The position numbers were made by a program, and so were the translations under genes. Below the pieces are notes generated by a model that was not told the DNA's origin, searched no databases, and saw only the letters and a list, made by a program, of their open reading frames with translations. From Erwinia persicina NBRC 102418 (GTDB lineage Bacteria > Pseudomonadota > Gammaproteobacteria > Enterobacterales > Enterobacteriaceae), in NCBI RefSeq assembly GCF_001571305.1, contig NZ_BCTN01000010.1, positions 114,144 through 178,143 on the forward strand: DNA of 64,000 bases. Reading direction: 5' to 3'. How positions within the stretch are numbered: the stretch's first letter is position 1; each line of letters begins with the position of its first letter. Shown in pieces: positions 33,804-43,863 of the stretch.

Positions 33804-34370
33804 ATGAAGACCATTATCAACGGCCTGATTATTATTATCATGAGCTCAATCATTTCTACGCTGTGCGCGCTCTACTTATCTGATAATAACAACAGCCTTT
33901 TTAAACATTATGATCCCCCTGCAGTCAATAATCAGCACGATAACACTATCGAATTACTGAAAAAATCCGCTATAGCCGGAAATATAGAGTCGCAGTTTAC
34001 GCTCGGTACTATGTATTATCTGGGACGTCAGGTTCCTAAAGATGATGTTGAATCACGCTTCTGGTTTAATATTGCCTACACAAATGGCAGTCTGGAAGCC
34101 GAAGTCAATCTTGCCTCCATGTATAAATACGGTGAGGGTGGGGATAAGGACCTGAAAAAAGCACTTTCACTCTACGCCGATGCCGCACAAAAAGGGTCTC
34201 CCGTTGCTTTTTACAGTCTGGGAAAAATGTATCTGACGGGCGACGCTCTGGAGAAAAATGAGCGCTATGGGCTCTCGTTATTACAGGACTCCTGTCGTGC
34301 AGGTTACGACAAGAGCTGTCTTCTGCTGCGACAAACATCTCATCCTCATCCGGCGACACCGCAAAAATGA
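33804..34370 (+). CDS. Membrane-anchored Sel1-repeat protein downstream of the adhesin
   Basis: 188 residues. An N-terminal hydrophobic anchor (IINGLIIIIMSSIISTLCALYL) has no obvious signal-peptidase site, so it is probably a single-pass protein with a periplasmic body. Residues about 55-180 form three to four Sel1 (TPR-like) repeats: AIAGNIESQFTLGTMYYLG, NGSLEAEVNLASMYKYGEGG and KGSPVAFYSLGKMYLTGD. Such repeats bind proteins. It lies 60 bases after the adhesin gene, same strand, across a hairpin, so it may assist adhesin assembly; that is inference. The start is ATG 33804 with AAAGG upstream. Confidence 0.7.
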   Translation: MKTIINGLIIIIMSSIISTLCALYLSDNNNSLFKHYDPPAVNNQHDNTIELLKKSAIAGNIESQFTLGTMYYLGRQVPKDDVESRFWFNIAYTNGSLEAEVNLASMYKYGEGGDKDLKKALSLYADAAQKGSPVAFYSLGKMYLTGDALEKNERYGLSLLQDSCRAGYDKSCLLLRQTSHPHPATPQK

Positions 34371-34391
34371 CCCTCAGGATCATTTTTGCGG
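34359..34391. terminator. Bidirectional terminator overlapping the Sel1 gene stop
   Basis: CCGCAAAAATGA pairs perfectly with TCATTTTTGCGG around a nine-base loop. The stem contains the TGA stop. It separates the convergent Sel1 and deaminase genes. Confidence 0.8.
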
Positions 34392-34417
34392 CCGGTGAAC
34401 GATCAGATCTGCCAGCG

Positions 34418-34894
34418 TTAAGGGTTCAGCTGCTGCCAGCGCTGATAAACGTTGATCGCATTGCTGCTTTTCTGCTGGATCATCGGCAGGCGACGCTGTT
34501 CGATCGGCTTGCTGTACTCTGCATAGAAGGTATTCAGTTCAAAGTACTTGCGGTTATCCTGATAAAACGGTGCATAGTCTTCACGCGTTGTAAGGTAAAT
34601 CACCTGCTTCGGACTGCAATAGTAGAGTGAGCCAAGGCACATCGGACAGGGGCTGGCGAGAATGTAAATATCGCAGTCACTGAGATTTTCTGTGCCGAGC
34701 CGCGTACAGGCCTGGCGGATAGCCAGGATTTCAGCGTGTGCGGTAGGATCGCTGGTTTGTGCCACCAGATTCGGACTTTCTGCAATAATCTCACCGTCAC
34801 GCACGATCACCGTCGCAAACGGCCTTCCGCCCTCTTCCACGTTTTTCATTGCCAGATCGACAGTACGCTGCACAAAATCCATCATCATCTCCAT
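34418..34894 (-). CDS. Guanine-deaminase-like nucleoside/nucleobase deaminase
   Basis: 158 residues of the cytidine deaminase-like fold. Zinc and catalytic motifs are TAHAEILAIRQAC (HAE) and ASPCPMCLGSLYY (PCxxC). The layout and length are close to Bacillus-type GuaD (156), which converts guanine to xanthine, including NLVAQTSDPTAHAE and the C-terminal YSKPIEQRRLP-like segment. Substrate is not fixed by sequence; cytosine- or purine-analogue deamination is possible. The start is uncertain because four ATG codons are clustered (34894, 34888, 34885, 34882); the GGAG favours the later ones. It is divergent from a LysR regulator. Confidence 0.7.
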   Translation of the reverse strand: MEMMMDFVQRTVDLAMKNVEEGGRPFATVIVRDGEIIAESPNLVAQTSDPTAHAEILAIRQACTRLGTENLSDCDIYILASPCPMCLGSLYYCSPKQVIYLTTREDYAPFYQDNRKYFELNTFYAEYSKPIEQRRLPMIQQKSSNAINVYQRWQQLNP

Positions 34895-34974
34895 GTCTGC
34901 TCAGAGTAGGGTTAATGGAGATAAGGCTATGGCCGGTTAGCTATAATGTAAAAGACCCATTTATAATGAATGCC

Positions 34975-34989
34975 ATAAGCTGTAATTAT
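34975..34989. promoter_or_regulatory. LysR-type operator candidate between deaminase and regulator
   Basis: ATAAGCTGTAATTAT: ATAA-N7-TTAT contains the T-N11-A core typical of LysR-family binding sites. It lies 11 bases before the regulator start, placing it for autorepression and divergent control. Confidence 0.5.
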
Positions 34990-34999
34990 AGGAACGCTC

Positions 35000-35896
35000 A
35001 TGCTGTTACGTCATATCCACTATTTTCTGGCGGTCGCTGAGCACCGTAGCTTTACCCGCGCGGCGACAGCGTTGCACGTCTCGCAGCCGGCACTGTCACA
35101 GCAGATTAAGCAGTTAGAAGAAACCCTGGGCAGCCCGCTTTTTGACCGAAGCGGAAGAGAGATGCGTCTGACCGACGCCGGAGAAACATATCGTCATTAT
35201 GCGAAGCGGGCCCTGCGCGACCTGGCGGAGGGACAGCGTGCGCTGAATGACGTGGAAAATCTACGGCGTGGAGCATTGCACATAGCCATTAACCCCACCT
35301 TCACTCACTACCTGATGGGGCCGCTGGTCGCGTCTTTTCACCACCGTTATCCCGACATTACGCTGGAAATACGGGAAATGCCTCAGGAGCAGATAGAGCA
35401 GAACCTGGCGGATGACCGCGTGGATTTAGGCATCGGATTTGACGTACCGGTGCAGACCGGCATCTCCGCTCAGACGCTGTTTACCGAAACGCTGGCGCTG
35501 GTCGTCGCCAGCCATCACCCCCAGGCCCGGCATCGCCGTCTGCCGCTTGCGGCACTGGATGAGGAGAAGCTGGTGCTGCTGACGGCTGAATTTGCCACCC
35601 GGAGGCAAATTGATCACTGCTGTCGGAAAAACAACCTGAATCCTCAGGTGTTAATGCAGGCAAACTCACTGAGTGCGGTGATTGAAATTATCCGGCGAAC
35701 CAGGCTTGCCAGCCTGCTACCGGCAATGACAACCCTGGCGCATCCTGATCTGGTGTCCGTTGAACTCACGCCCCCGCTGCTGGAAAGAACGGCAGTGCTT
35801 TTACAAAGAAAGGGAGGATACCAGACCGCTGCGGCAAGGGCATTTGCCGTTCTTGCGCAGGAACAGGGAGATGATTTTCAGCAAGGACAGGCATAA
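35000..35896 (+). CDS. CynR-like LysR-family transcriptional regulator
   Basis: 298 residues. The N-terminal winged helix ([37 protein letters not shown]) and the substrate-binding domain match E. coli CynR (299) along their whole length. Examples are [33 protein letters not shown] and [22 protein letters not shown]. CynR activates the cyanase operon, but no cynT or cynS is near; the divergent neighbour is a deaminase. It probably controls that gene in response to an unknown small molecule. Confidence 0.75.
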   Translation: MLLRHIHYFLAVAEHRSFTRAATALHVSQPALSQQIKQLEETLGSPLFDRSGREMRLTDAGETYRHYAKRALRDLAEGQRALNDVENLRRGALHIAINPTFTHYLMGPLVASFHHRYPDITLEIREMPQEQIEQNLADDRVDLGIGFDVPVQTGISAQTLFTETLALVVASHHPQARHRRLPLAALDEEKLVLLTAEFATRRQIDHCCRKNNLNPQVLMQANSLSAVIEIIRRTRLASLLPAMTTLAHPDLVSVELTPPLLERTAVLLQRKGGYQTAAARAFAVLAQEQGDDFQQGQA

Positions 35897-35923
35897 AAAA
35901 AGAGCCTTTCGGCTCTTTTTTTA
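35894..35923. terminator. Bidirectional terminator of the regulator gene and the tRNA-Gly transcript
   Basis: AAAAAAAGAGCC-ttt-CGGCTCTTTTTTT, a stem flanked by A and T runs. It ends the rightward regulator and the leftward tRNA transcript. Confidence 0.85.
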
Positions 35924-35963
35924 CTGGTTCACAGAAAGACGAGTCTGTCTGAAAACGAAATTT

Positions 35964-36039
<76 letters not shown>

Positions 36040-36065
36040 TTGGGTGGTACTGACTACTTAAAATT

Positions 36066-36141
<76 letters not shown>

Positions 36142-36182
36142 TCTGGGTACCGAAGAAAATTCTTCATCGGTACGGGGTGCGA

Positions 36183-36210
36183 ATTATACGAGTATTTTCC
36201 CCCCCCGCAA
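36183..36210 (-). promoter_or_regulatory. Strong tRNA-Gly promoter with a C8/G8 spacer
   Basis: On the minus strand TTGCGG, a 16-base spacer and a consensus TATAAT, followed by GCACCCCG. A GC-rich discriminator is typical of stringently controlled stable-RNA promoters. Eight G in a row span the end of the -35 and the start of the spacer. Confidence 0.75.
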
Positions 36211-36333
36211 CCCCCGGCATTGAAAAAATTTACTTTTTTTTGCCAAGTGTCGATTAAACCGCCGTTACGCTGATTTTTACAGCATTTCAGGGCTAAAAAC
36301 AGCGCTTACTGCTTTTTCCCGCTCACCGTAAAA

Positions 36334-36879
36334 TTACAGCTGGATAAAATGCTCGCGATAATAGGCCAGTTCGGCCACTGACTCACGGATATCATCCATC
36401 GCCTGGTGGGTCCCCTGCTTTTTAAAGCCCGGCAGGATCTCCGGTTTCCAGCGCCGTGCCAGCTCTTTCAGCGTACTGACATCCAGGTAACGGTAATGGA
36501 AGTAGGCTTCCAGCTCCGGCATATATTTGAACAGGAAGCGGCGATCCTGGCCAATGCTGTTACCACAGATCGGTGAACTGTTGGCCGGAACCCACTGTTC
36601 AAGAAAGGCAATCGTCGCCCGCACGGCAGCTTCTTCATCGATCTGGCTGGCTTTAACCCGCTCCACCAGGCCACTGTTGGTATGGGTGCGTACATTCCAC
36701 TCATCCATTAATGCCAGTTGGGCATCTGACTGGTGGACAGCCATCACCGGGCCTTCGGCCAGAATATTCAGATCGGCGTCTGTAACCAGGGTGGCAATCT
36801 CAATAATCCGATCCTGCTCCGGGTCGAGCCCGGTCATCTCAAGATCAATCCAAATCAGGTTGTTAGCATTAGCAGTCAT
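36334..36879 (-). CDS. orn: Oligoribonuclease
   Basis: 181 residues, same as E. coli Orn. DEDDh motifs are [31 protein letters not shown] and [18 protein letters not shown]. Orn finishes RNA decay by cleaving two- to five-mers, including pGpG from c-di-GMP. It is divergent from rsgA, as in E. coli. Confidence 0.98.
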   Translation of the reverse strand: MTANANNLIWIDLEMTGLDPEQDRIIEIATLVTDADLNILAEGPVMAVHQSDAQLALMDEWNVRTHTNSGLVERVKASQIDEEAAVRATIAFLEQWVPANSSPICGNSIGQDRRFLFKYMPELEAYFHYRYLDVSTLKELARRWKPEILPGFKKQGTHQAMDDIRESVAELAYYREHFIQL

Positions 36880-36981
36880 AGTACGTCTCGCGTTGGCCGA
36901 AGCGGCATAGTGTCGAATTAAGGTGTATGATAGACGTTTTGCCCTGTCAGGGCGAAATATGCAAAACCGGTGTGAGGAACA

Positions 36982-38040
36982 GTGACTAAAAACAAACTAT
37001 CCAAAGGTCAGCAACGTCGCGTGAGTGCCAACCACGATCGTCGCCTGAAACAGCGTGCTGATAAACCTGAGCCAGATGACAATCTGTTCGGTGAAGCCCG
37101 TGATGGCGTGGTGATCAGCCGTTTTGGTATGCATGCCGATGTGGAAGATGCGGATGGTTCCGTTCACCGCTGTAACATCCGCCGCACCATTCGTTCACTG
37201 GTGACCGGTGACCGCGTGCGCTGGCGTCCAGGCGTGGAAGGGGGAGCTACCGTTAAAGGAATTGTTGAAGGCGTACATGAACGTACCTCGGTACTGACGC
37301 GTCCCGACTTCTATGACGGTGTGAAGCCTATTGCCGCCAATATCAATCAAATCGTGGTGGTGTCGGCTATTCTGCCTGAGCTCTCGCTGAACATCATTGA
37401 CCGCTATCTGGTGGCGTGCGAAACACTGGGCGTTGAGCCACTGCTGGTACTGAACAAAACCGATCTGCTGGATGACAAGGGCCGTGCCTTCGTTGATGAG
37501 CAGATGGATATCTATCGCCATATTGGCTACAAGGTGCTGATGGTTTCCAGCCATCGTAAAGAGGGCCTGGTGGAACTGGAAGAGGCGCTGACCGGTCGGG
37601 TCAGTATCTTCGCCGGGCAGTCCGGGGTCGGAAAATCCAGCCTGCTCAACGCCCTGCTGGGTCTGGAGCTCAGCGCTGCCGAGATCCTCACTAATGACGT
37701 CTCCGACAACTCAGGCCTGGGACAGCACACCACCACTGCTTCCCGTCTCTATCACTTCCCGCACGGCGGGGACGTGATTGATTCCCCGGGGGTGCGGGAA
37801 TTTGGTTTATGGCACCTGGAGCCGGAACAAATCACCCTGGGATTTGTCGAATTCCGTGACTACTTAGGCGGGTGCAAATTCCGTGACTGCAAACATGATA
37901 CTGACCCCGGCTGCGCCATACGTGAAGCTGTCGAAAAAGGTGAGATCGACGAGTCGCGTTTTGTTAACTATCACCTGATTCTCGATACCATGTCTGAAGT
38001 CCAGGCGAAAACCCGCCGCTTTAGCACCGACAAAGACTGA
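36982..38040 (+). CDS. rsgA: Ribosome small-subunit-dependent GTPase RsgA
   Basis: 352 residues with a GTG start; GAGGAA lies upstream and the N-terminus [13 protein letters not shown] aligns to E. coli. An OB domain precedes a circularly permuted G domain (LNKTDLLDD, then [17 protein letters not shown], then [13 protein letters not shown]). A C-terminal zinc knuckle ([16 protein letters not shown]) completes it. RsgA checks 30S maturation and releases RbfA. Confidence 0.98.
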   Translation: MTKNKLSKGQQRRVSANHDRRLKQRADKPEPDDNLFGEARDGVVISRFGMHADVEDADGSVHRCNIRRTIRSLVTGDRVRWRPGVEGGATVKGIVEGVHERTSVLTRPDFYDGVKPIAANINQIVVVSAILPELSLNIIDRYLVACETLGVEPLLVLNKTDLLDDKGRAFVDEQMDIYRHIGYKVLMVSSHRKEGLVELEEALTGRVSIFAGQSGVGKSSLLNALLGLELSAAEILTNDVSDNSGLGQHTTTASRLYHFPHGGDVIDSPGVREFGLWHLEPEQITLGFVEFRDYLGGCKFRDCKHDTDPGCAIREAVEKGEIDESRFVNYHLILDTMSEVQAKTRRFSTDKD

Positions 38041-38239
38041 CAAAACGGGCCTGATAAACAGGCAGCGGGGCATTAAAAACAGCGTTCACTGCCGGGCAAT
38101 AGCCTAAAACTGCGGGCGCTGCTACAATCCGCCCCCTTTATTAGCACTGTCCCCTGATTCATCACTTTGCAGAACGGCGCAGCGCGCCTCTGCAGCCTGA
38201 TCCGGGGGCAGGTATATCTGATTGAGCCAGGAGGCTAAC

Positions 38240-39139
38240 GTGTTCGATCGTATTAAACTCGGCCTGAATAACATACTGCCTAAAAAAGCCCTGACTGAAC
38301 TGGCCGGCTGGGGTGCCAGCAAACGGGGTGGATGGCTGACCAAAGCCGTGATAGACGCTTTTGTCTGGTATTACAAAGTGGATATGAAAGAAGCGCAGAA
38401 ACCGGACACGGCCAGCTATCGCACCTTTAACGATTTCTTCGTCCGTCCGCTGCGCGACGAAGCCCGGCCGATTGAAACTGACCCGAATCTGCTGGTTCTG
38501 CCTGCGGATGGCGCGATCAGCCAGTTAGGCCATATTGACGGCGAACAGATTTTTCAGGCCAAGGGGCATACCTATTCGCTGGAAGCGCTGCTGGCAGGCA
38601 ATACCGCGATGACTGAGATGTTCCGTAACGGCGAGTTTGTCACCACTTACCTGGCACCACGTGACTACCACCGTGTTCATATGCCTTGTAACGGGATCCT
38701 GCGCGAAATGATCTACGTACCGGGCGACCTCTATTCGGTGAACCCGCTGACGGCCCAGAACATTCCCAATCTGTTTGCGCGTAACGAGCGGGTGATTTGC
38801 CTGTTTGATACCGAATTTGGTCCGATGGCACAGATTCTGGTGGGCGCCACGATTGTCGGCAGCATCGAAACCGCATGGGCGGGCACCGTAACGCCACCGC
38901 GTGAAGGGGTGATCAAACGCTGGAGCTGGCCGGGTGCAGATGCAGAGGGATCGGTCGTCCTGTTGAAAGGTCAGGAAATGGGGCGCTTTAAACTCGGCTC
39001 AACCGTGATTAACCTGTTTGCTCCTGGCAAAGTTAAGCTGGCAGAAAGCCTGACGGCTGAGAGTAAAACCCGTCTTGGCACGACCCTCGCCATCGCACTG
39101 CAAAAAGACAGTGCGGAAGACGTCCTCCATCATCCATAG
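38240..39139 (+). CDS. psd: Phosphatidylserine decarboxylase proenzyme
   Basis: 299 residues from GTG at 38240 ([20 protein letters not shown]), which aligns with E. coli Psd residue 1 and has AGGAGG five bases upstream. A longer ATG-less extension to 38222 is not needed. The self-cleavage site is LGST in [13 protein letters not shown]; Ser becomes the pyruvoyl cofactor of the alpha chain. The protein is about 20 residues shorter than E. coli because the acidic tail is trimmed. It makes phosphatidylethanolamine at the inner membrane. mscM follows nine bases later. Confidence 0.97.
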   Translation: MFDRIKLGLNNILPKKALTELAGWGASKRGGWLTKAVIDAFVWYYKVDMKEAQKPDTASYRTFNDFFVRPLRDEARPIETDPNLLVLPADGAISQLGHIDGEQIFQAKGHTYSLEALLAGNTAMTEMFRNGEFVTTYLAPRDYHRVHMPCNGILREMIYVPGDLYSVNPLTAQNIPNLFARNERVICLFDTEFGPMAQILVGATIVGSIETAWAGTVTPPREGVIKRWSWPGADAEGSVVLLKGQEMGRFKLGSTVINLFAPGKVKLAESLTAESKTRLGTTLAIALQKDSAEDVLHHP

Positions 39140-39148
39140 CGGATAATC

Positions 39149-42100
39149 ATGTCACGTCTGATACTCACTCTTTTGTTAGGCTGGAGCTTGCTCCAGCCGG
39201 TATATGCCGCCAGCGCACCGGATGCGTCGCAGATCAAACAACAGCTGGAAGAGGCGAAATCAGAGAAGACCTCCGCAAGTCAGACCGCCACCGTCGAGGC
39301 CCTGCAGTCCACGCTTAACTGGCTGGATGAATACCAGAAGTCCGTGGATCTTACGCAGGAATATCAGCAGGTCATCGACGATTTCCCCAAACTGTCCCGT
39401 GAATTACGCCAGCAGATCGTCACCCTGACGGACAGCAACAAGCCCCTGCGCAGTAATATGAGTGCCGCCGATCTCGATCAGGAGATCCTGCAGGTCAGCA
39501 GCCAGTTGCTGGAAGAGAGCCGTCAGGCCCAGCAGGAGCAGGATCGCGCCCGTGAGATCAGCGACTCTCTTTCCCAGTTGCCGCAGCAGCAAACCGATGC
39601 CCGCCGCGCGCTGAACGAAATAGAACGTCGCTTACAGGGACAGCCTGCCCCCAACACGCCACTCGGTCAGGCGCAGCTGGCGCAGCGTCAGGCAGAGTCT
39701 GCCGCACAAAAAGCCCGCGTGGATGAGCTGGAGCTGGCACAGCTTTCAGCCAACAACCGTCAGGAGCTGGCGCGTATGCGCGCCGAAGTCCACCAGCGTA
39801 AAGCCGCCAGCCTGGATGCCTACTTACAGGATTTACGTAACCAGCTGAACAGCCTGCGCCAGCGTGAGGCCGAAATGGCCCTGGCCCGCACCGAACAGCT
39901 GGCAGAAAACAGCGGTGATATGCCCGCCGGCATCACGGAACAGTTTCGCATTAACCGCGAACTTTCCAGCGCACTGAATCAGCAGGCGCAGCGCATGGAC
40001 CTGGTGGCCTCGCAGCAGCGAACCGCCGCCAATCAGACCATCCAGGTTCGTCAGGCACTCAGCACCATTCGCGAACAGTCACAGTGGCTCGGCGTCTCCA
40101 ACGTGCTGGGTGAAGCACTGCGTGCCCAGGTGGCCCGACTGCCGGATATGCCGAAGCCACAACAGCTGGATAATGAAATGGCCCAGCTGCGCGTGCAGCG
40201 CCTCTACTATGAAGACCTGCTCGAGCGCCAGAAATCACTGCGCCAGCTTCGCCAGGATGACAACAGCGACCTGACGCCTGAACAACGCCGTATCCTTGAA
40301 GCCCAGTTGAAAACCCAGCGCGAACTGCTGACCTCGCTGCTTTCCGGCTGTGATAATCTGATCCTCGGCGTCACCAAACTGAAAGTGGGCAACAGCCAGC
40401 TGGTGGATGCGCTGAATGAAGTCAAAGAAGCCACCCACCGCTACCTGTTCTGGACGGCGGATGTCAGCGCCGTCGACTTCAGCTACCCCATCAACCTCGC
40501 GCGTGACCTGCACCGCCTGCTGTCACTGGACACACTGGGTCAGCTGGGCGGCGCGATGGTGATGATGGTGACCAGCCGGGAAACCGTGCTGCCGCTGCTT
40601 GGCGCCGTGCTGCTGGTCGGCTTTAGCATCAGCTCCCGCCGCCACTTTCGCAAATTCCTTGAACGCGCCTCCAGTAAAGTCGGCAAGGTTACCCAGGATC
40701 ACTTCAGTCTCACCCTGCGAACGGTGTTCTGGTCCATTCTGGTGGCACTCCCTTTGCCAGTGCTGTGGGCGGCGCTGGGCTATGGTTTACAACACGCCTG
40801 GCCCTATCCGATTGCCATTGCCATCGGTGACGGCGTGACCGCCAGCGTCCCGCTGCTCTGGGCGTTTATGGTCAGCAATACCTTTGCCCGTTCGCAGGGG
40901 CTGTTTATCGTCCATTTCCGCTGGCCGCAAACCCGTGTGGCGCGCGCAATGCGTTTCTATACGCTGTGCATCGGTCTGGTAGTACCGCTGATGATGATGC
41001 TGATTGCCTTCGATAATCTTGAAGACCGCGAATTCTCAGCCACCCTCGGCCGCCTGTGCTTTATCCTGATTTGTGGTGCCCTGAGCCTGGTGACTGTCAG
41101 CCTGAAACGGGCGGGGATCCCGCTGCACCTTGATAAAGAAGGTAACGGCGATAACTTGATTAACCGGATGCTGTGGAATGCGATGATCGCGATCCCGCTG
41201 GTCGCGGCCCTTGCCTCCTGTATCGGCTATCTGGCGGCGGCTCAGGCGCTGCTGGCGCGTCTGGAAACCTCGTTAGCGATCTGGTTCCTGCTGCTGGTGA
41301 TTTACCATATTATTCGCCGCTGGATGCTGATCCAGCGGCGACGTATCGCCTTCGATCGGGCACGCCAGCGCCGGGCTGAGATCCTTGCCCAGCGCGCGCG
41401 CGGCGAAGAGGAACTCGCCGCCCAGCAAACCGCTGCCGACAGCGTGGATGTGGAAGAGCCGGTGATAGACCTGGATGCCATCAGCGCGCAGTCATTACGC
41501 CTTGTGCGTTCAATACTGACGCTGATCGCACTGGTTTCGGTGATCGTCCTGTGGTCAGAGATCCACTCCGCGTTTGGCTTTATGGAAAATATTCGCCTGT
41601 GGGATGTCAGCACCACCGTACAGGGAGTGGAAAGCCTGCAACCGATCACGCTGGGCTCGGTGGTGATTGCTATCCTGGTGCTGGTGATCACCACCCAGTT
41701 GGTGCGCAATATGCCTGCCCTGCTGGAGCTGGCGCTGTTGCAGCACCTCAGCCTGACGCCCGGCACGGGCTATGCCATCACCACCCTGACCAAATATATG
41801 CTGATCCTGATTGGCGGACTGGTCGGGTTCTCCCTGATCGGCATTGACTGGTCGAAACTGCAGTGGCTGGTGGCGGGTCTGACCGTCGGCCTGGGCTTTG
41901 GTCTGCAGGAGATCTTTGCAAACTTTATCTCCGGCCTGATCATTCTCTTCGAGAAGCCGATCCGCATCGGGGACACCGTGACCATCCGCGATCTGACCGG
42001 TAGCATCACACGCATTAATACCCGCGCCACCACCATTACCGACTGGGACCGCAAAGAGATTATCGTGCCGAACAAGGCCTTTATTACCGAGCAGTTTATT

Positions 42101-42484
42101 AACTGGTCGCTGTCAGACTCGGTCACCCGCGTGGTGCTGACCATCCCGGCCCCGGCCGAGGCGAACAGTGAAGAGGTAACCAACGTGCTGCTCACTGCCG
42201 CACAGCGATGCAGCTACGTGCTGGAGACACCGCCGCCAGAAGCCTTCCTGGTGGATTTGCAGCAGGGGATCCAGCTGTTTGAGTTGCGCATTCACGCTGC
42301 AGAAATGGGGCACCGCATGCCGCTGCGCCACGAGCTGCATCAGCTTATCCTGCGCGGTTATCAGGAGCACGGGCTGGAAATGCCGTTCCCACCGTTCCAG
42401 GTGCGTATGGAAACCATCGGACGCAAAACGCCTGCCAGCAACGGCGCGCCTGCGGCTCGTAATTACAAATCGGGCGGGTTGTGA
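39149..42484 (+). CDS. mscM: MscM, large mechanosensitive channel of the MscS family
   Basis: 1111 residues (E. coli MscM/YjeP 1107). A signal peptide (RLILTLLLGWSLLQPVYA) is followed by a roughly 450-residue periplasmic coiled-coil domain. About eleven membrane segments follow, and the MscS pore/vestibule core is near the C-terminus (GLGFGLQEIFANFISGLII, RIGDTVTIRDLTG). Pressure-gated channels of this kind release solutes on osmotic downshock. It follows psd closely, a linkage found in E. coli, so the pair may be co-transcribed. Confidence 0.96.
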   Translation: MSRLILTLLLGWSLLQPVYAASAPDASQIKQQLEEAKSEKTSASQTATVEALQSTLNWLDEYQKSVDLTQEYQQVIDDFPKLSRELRQQIVTLTDSNKPLRSNMSAADLDQEILQVSSQLLEESRQAQQEQDRAREISDSLSQLPQQQTDARRALNEIERRLQGQPAPNTPLGQAQLAQRQAESAAQKARVDELELAQLSANNRQELARMRAEVHQRKAASLDAYLQDLRNQLNSLRQREAEMALARTEQLAENSGDMPAGITEQFRINRELSSALNQQAQRMDLVASQQRTAANQTIQVRQALSTIREQSQWLGVSNVLGEALRAQVARLPDMPKPQQLDNEMAQLRVQRLYYEDLLERQKSLRQLRQDDNSDLTPEQRRILEAQLKTQRELLTSLLSGCDNLILGVTKLKVGNSQLVDALNEVKEATHRYLFWTADVSAVDFSYPINLARDLHRLLSLDTLGQLGGAMVMMVTSRETVLPLLGAVLLVGFSISSRRHFRKFLERASSKVGKVTQDHFSLTLRTVFWSILVALPLPVLWAALGYGLQHAWPYPIAIAIGDGVTASVPLLWAFMVSNTFARSQGLFIVHFRWPQTRVARAMRFYTLCIGLVVPLMMMLIAFDNLEDREFSATLGRLCFILICGALSLVTVSLKRAGIPLHLDKEGNGDNLINRMLWNAMIAIPLVAALASCIGYLAAAQALLARLETSLAIWFLLLVIYHIIRRWMLIQRRRIAFDRARQRRAEILAQRARGEEELAAQQTAADSVDVEEPVIDLDAISAQSLRLVRSILTLIALVSVIVLWSEIHSAFGFMENIRLWDVSTTVQGVESLQPITLGSVVIAILVLVITTQLVRNMPALLELALLQHLSLTPGTGYAITTLTKYMLILIGGLVGFSLIGIDWSKLQWLVAGLTVGLGFGLQEIFANFISGLIILFEKPIRIGDTVTIRDLTGSITRINTRATTITDWDRKEIIVPNKAFITEQFINWSLSDSVTRVVLTIPAPAEANSEEVTNVLLTAAQRCSYVLETPPPEAFLVDLQQGIQLFELRIHAAEMGHRMPLRHELHQLILRGYQEHGLEMPFPPFQVRMETIGRKTPASNGAPAARNYKSGGL

Positions 42485-42538
42485 TGGCCCGGCACGGGTC
42501 AAAGGTGATCATTCAGCCCTGACGCCGGGATCCTGACG

Positions 42539-42564
42539 GGGCGCACCGACTTTTCAGTGCGCCC
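42539..42564. terminator. Terminator hairpin between mscM and epmA
   Basis: GGGCGCAC pairs with GTGCGCCC around a ten-base loop between convergent genes. Confidence 0.75.
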
Positions 42565-42570
42565 TGCGCG

Positions 42571-43548
42571 TTAACAACGATCGACGGTAAATGCAATCAC
42601 ATCACTGAGCTGCTCGGCCTTCAGGGCCAGCATCACAATACGATCCACGCCCAGCGCCACGCCGGAACATTCCGGCATCCCGTGAGCCAGCGCGTCGAGC
42701 AGATGAGTATCAATCGGCTGCACCGGCAGGCCGGCTGCGGCACGTTTACGGTTATCCTGCTCAAAGCGCAGGCGCTGTTCGCGGCTGTCGGTAAGCTCAC
42801 GGAAACCATTGGCCAGTTCAATCCCTTTGAAATAGACCTCGAAGCGCTCTGCCACGCGATGATCTTCCGTGCTGATCTCAGCCAGCGACGCCTGGCTTGC
42901 CGGAAAGTGATAAACGAAAGCGGGTTTCTCTTTACCAATCTCAGGCTCCACGCCCAGCATAAACAGCAGCTGTAAAAGCGTGTCGCGATCTTCTTCCCGA
43001 TGGGCCAGATCGCCTGCGCCCAGCTTCACGGCGGCCTCACGCAGCTGCGCTTTATCGGCCGACAGTGGGTCAATCTCCAGATGACGAATAAACGCCTGCT
43101 GGTAGGAAAGGGTTTCTGCCGGCGCACACTCCAGCACCTGCTGTAACAGATCGTCCACCTCGTTCATCAGGCGGTACATATCATAGTGTGGCCGGTACCA
43201 CTCCAGCATGGTGAATTCGGGATTATGGTGCCGCCCCATCTCTTCATTACGGAAGCTGCGGCACAACTGAAAGATCGGGCCACTGCCCGCTGCCAGCAGG
43301 CGCTTCATATGGTATTCAGGGCTGGTCATCAGATAAAGATCGATGCCTGCGGCGGCGCCGGGCCCCACAAACCGCGTCTGGAACGGGAACAGATGCACGT
43401 CCGTCACCGTTGCCTGGCTCATCGCCGGGGTTTCCACTTCCAGTACGCCGCGATCGGCAAAGAAACGCCGGATTTCAGCCATAATCGCCGCACGCTTCAA
43501 TAAATTGGCGATGGGTGCACAAGGCCGCCAGCTGGCCGAATCGCTCAT
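42571..43548 (-). CDS. epmA: EF-P lysine ligase EpmA (PoxA/GenX)
   Basis: 325 residues, equal to E. coli EpmA, from [19 protein letters not shown]; the extension 32 codons upstream is rejected. It is a class II lysyl-tRNA-synthetase paralogue without the anticodon-binding domain. Motif 2 ([20 protein letters not shown]) and motif 3 ([13 protein letters not shown]) are intact. EpmA attaches (R)-beta-lysine to EF-P. efp and epmB lie 4.5 kb away in this window. Confidence 0.97.
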   Translation of the reverse strand: MSDSASWRPCAPIANLLKRAAIMAEIRRFFADRGVLEVETPAMSQATVTDVHLFPFQTRFVGPGAAAGIDLYLMTSPEYHMKRLLAAGSGPIFQLCRSFRNEEMGRHHNPEFTMLEWYRPHYDMYRLMNEVDDLLQQVLECAPAETLSYQQAFIRHLEIDPLSADKAQLREAAVKLGAGDLAHREEDRDTLLQLLFMLGVEPEIGKEKPAFVYHFPASQASLAEISTEDHRVAERFEVYFKGIELANGFRELTDSREQRLRFEQDNRKRAAAGLPVQPIDTHLLDALAHGMPECSGVALGVDRIVMLALKAEQLSDVIAFTVDRC

Positions 43549-43863
43549 CTTTTTTACTCCACAGTCAGTAGGGGCAGGAAGTCTACCTGTACCGGCAGCA
43601 ACACACAATTCTACGTCGAAAAAACCAGCAACCTGTTTAACCACAAAAATAAAGTGGTTTTCATCTGCTACCCGCCCAAATGGCCGAACACATCAAATTA
43701 GCGTGTTTTTAACCCGCCTATACTGGGCGGCGACAGGCGAGTAGACCGACCCGCCATGCCTCTGGAAAAATTTTAAACACACCATACCTTCACTATTTCA
43801 CCCCGCAGAATACGCTTTAATAGCGATGCGGTGGGAAGTATGACGGGTATAAGGGAGGAAGCT

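Noticed and set aside
34995..35896. Calling the LysR gene cynR
   Set aside because: Similarity is strong but the cyanase genes are absent, so the function may differ; the symbol is left empty.
31059..35963. Prophage or integrative element
   Set aside because: No integrase, transposase, or structural phage gene is visible; it is described as an island only.
43660..43863. FNR site upstream of frdA
   Set aside because: FNR control is expected from E. coli, and a -10-like TATACT exists at 43719, but I found only an ATCAA half-site and no TTGAT-N4-ATCAA.
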